From assembly GCA_902464015.1 (NCBI GenBank), contig CABQHM010000009.1:7450-71449 (forward strand): a stretch of 64,000 bases of DNA, written 5' to 3'. Numbering within the stretch: position 1 is the stretch's first letter; each line of letters starts with the position of its first letter. A program made the position numbers and the translations under genes. The notes beneath the pieces are model-generated. The model was not told the origin of the DNA, did not search any database, and was given only the letters and a program-made list of their open reading frames with translations. This DNA is from an uncultured Coriobacteriales bacterium. GTDB lineage: Bacteria > Actinomycetota > Coriobacteriia > Coriobacteriales > UMGS124. This document shows positions 63,245 to 64,000 of the stretch, one piece after another.

Positions 63245-63874
63245 ATGGCACACAAGACTATCGTTACCGACCTGAACCGCTGCGTCGGCTGCCTGGGCTG
63301 CATTGTCGCCTGCAAGACGGTCAACGACGTGCGCGTCGGCTCCTTCCGCAACAAGGTGCTGCGTCAAGGCCCCTTCCCCCGTCAGGAGGGCGGCAACTGG
63401 CCCGACGTCGACATGTACTTCCTGCCTGTGTCCTGCCAGCACTGCGCGAATCCCGAGTGCGTGACGGTCTGCCCCACCGGTGCCTCGCGCATCAACGAGG
63501 AGGACGGCACCGTCCAGATCGATCGCGACCAGTGCATCGGCTGCGGTGCGTGCCTCTCGGCCTGCCCCTACGGTTGCCGCTACATCGACGTGGACACCTC
63601 GGTTGCCGAGAAGTGCGACCTGTGCGCCTCCATCACCTCCGAGGGCGGCCTTCCACAGTGCGTGAGCCAGTGCGGCGGCATGGCTCGCTGGTACGGCGAC
63701 CTCGACGAGGGTATCGAGACCTTCCAGGGCCCGCGCGGCGAGACTCTGGGCGACTTCGTCGAGGCGTTCTCCGACGGCGACCTCTACCGCCTGGACGACA
63801 CGGGCAACGACCCCCAGGGCGTCTACATCCTGCGCCGTATGGCCTGGCAGGGCGGCGACGTCTCCATGCAGTAA
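63245..63874 (+). CDS. DmsB-like four-cluster ferredoxin subunit (Mo cluster 2)
   Basis: 209 residues. Cys groups NRCVGCLGCIVACK, SCQHCANPECVTVCP, QCIGCGACLSACP and KCDLCASIT ... CVSQC bind four 4Fe-4S clusters. Starts 3 bp after the Mo subunit stop codon, so the two are co-expressed as a heterodimer exported through the TAT signal of the larger subunit. No membrane anchor gene follows in the remaining 126 bp. Confidence 0.93.
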   Translation: MAHKTIVTDLNRCVGCLGCIVACKTVNDVRVGSFRNKVLRQGPFPRQEGGNWPDVDMYFLPVSCQHCANPECVTVCPTGASRINEEDGTVQIDRDQCIGCGACLSACPYGCRYIDVDTSVAEKCDLCASITSEGGLPQCVSQCGGMARWYGDLDEGIETFQGPRGETLGDFVEAFSDGDLYRLDDTGNDPQGVYILRRMAWQGGDVSMQ

Positions 63875-63944
63875 GCTTTGGGAGCTAAGGCTGGCCGCCC
63901 AACACTCCTCATACCCCGGCCGGTCTTGCGAACCAAGACGTACA

Positions 63945-63966
63945 CGGGGCTGTAACAAAAGCCCCG
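63945..63966 (+). terminator. Probable terminator of Mo cluster 2
   Basis: CGGGGCT, 8-base loop, AGCCCCG, with ATTTTT a few bases later. Modest stem, placed 70 bp after the last stop. Confidence 0.6.
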
Positions 63967-64000
63967 CCAACCATTTTTGGAGGCACCCGTCCGATTATCC

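Noticed and set aside
60641..63970. Similar antisense open frame across Mo cluster 2
   Set aside because: Same shadow effect; the translation is repetitive Val/Leu/Gly/His text without motifs.
1..64000. CRISPR array, tRNA, rRNA, transposase or integrase
   Set aside because: I saw no regularly spaced repeats, no tRNA-like T-arm/cloverleaf, and no recombinase motifs on reading through; a dedicated search could still find a short element.

Overview
The window reads as chromosomal DNA of a high-GC anaerobic actinobacterium, most likely class Coriobacteriia, order Eggerthellales (relatives of Eggerthella, Gordonibacter, Slackia). The reasons are the many twin-arginine-exported flavoprotein reductases, the LuxR-type regulators with a polytopic membrane N-terminus, the molybdopterin enzymes lacking a membrane anchor subunit, and an Mo enzyme that resembles the gut catechol (dopamine) dehydroxylases. 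The assignment rests on family resemblance recalled from memory, not on a database search.

Layout. 1-7.0 kb: envelope genes (GT2 glycosyltransferase cut by the window edge, a pyruvyl-transferase fusion, an SLH/InlB-repeat surface protein, acyltransferase 3, YdcF-like protein) and endonuclease III. 7.0-13.9 kb: LuxR regulator, a tandem winged-helix-like protein, then Mo oxidoreductase, 4Fe-4S subunit and TorD chaperone. 14-21.4 kb: beta-lactamase-fold lipoprotein, TAT metallophosphoesterase, P-loop NTPase, DUF362, GNAT, gene relics and an AAA ATPase. 21.5-33.6 kb: LuxR2/flavoprotein A, YaiI-like, MNT, HAD, Uma2, flavoprotein B with a frameshifted MerR gene, flavoprotein C/LysR. 33.9-46.5 kb: rsmJ, ung, LuxR3/flavoprotein D, alpha/beta hydrolase, LuxR4/cytochrome c/flavoprotein E, nhaA. 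46.8-55.7 kb: MGMT-like protein, LuxR5/flavoprotein F, amber-interrupted flavoprotein G/LuxR6, methionine aminopeptidase. 55.9-64 kb: TorD2 and winged-helix protein 2, a toxin-antitoxin pair between 80-bp direct repeats of a LuxR 3' end, LuxR7, and a catechol-dehydroxylase-like Mo enzyme with its 4Fe-4S partner.

How it works together. The dominant theme is an array of nine exported reductases (seven flavoproteins A-G, two Mo enzymes), each beside one dedicated regulator (seven LuxR, one LysR, one MerR). The likely role is anaerobic respiration of many small organic acceptors, with each module switched on by its own substrate. Substrates cannot be read from the sequence. Several intergenic regions between regulator and reductase hold distinct dyads that look like module-specific operators. 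Relics of extra modules (a flavoprotein 3' end, a LuxR 3' end, an in-frame amber, a frameshift) show that the array gains and loses members. I saw no transposase, integrase, CRISPR array, tRNA or rRNA.
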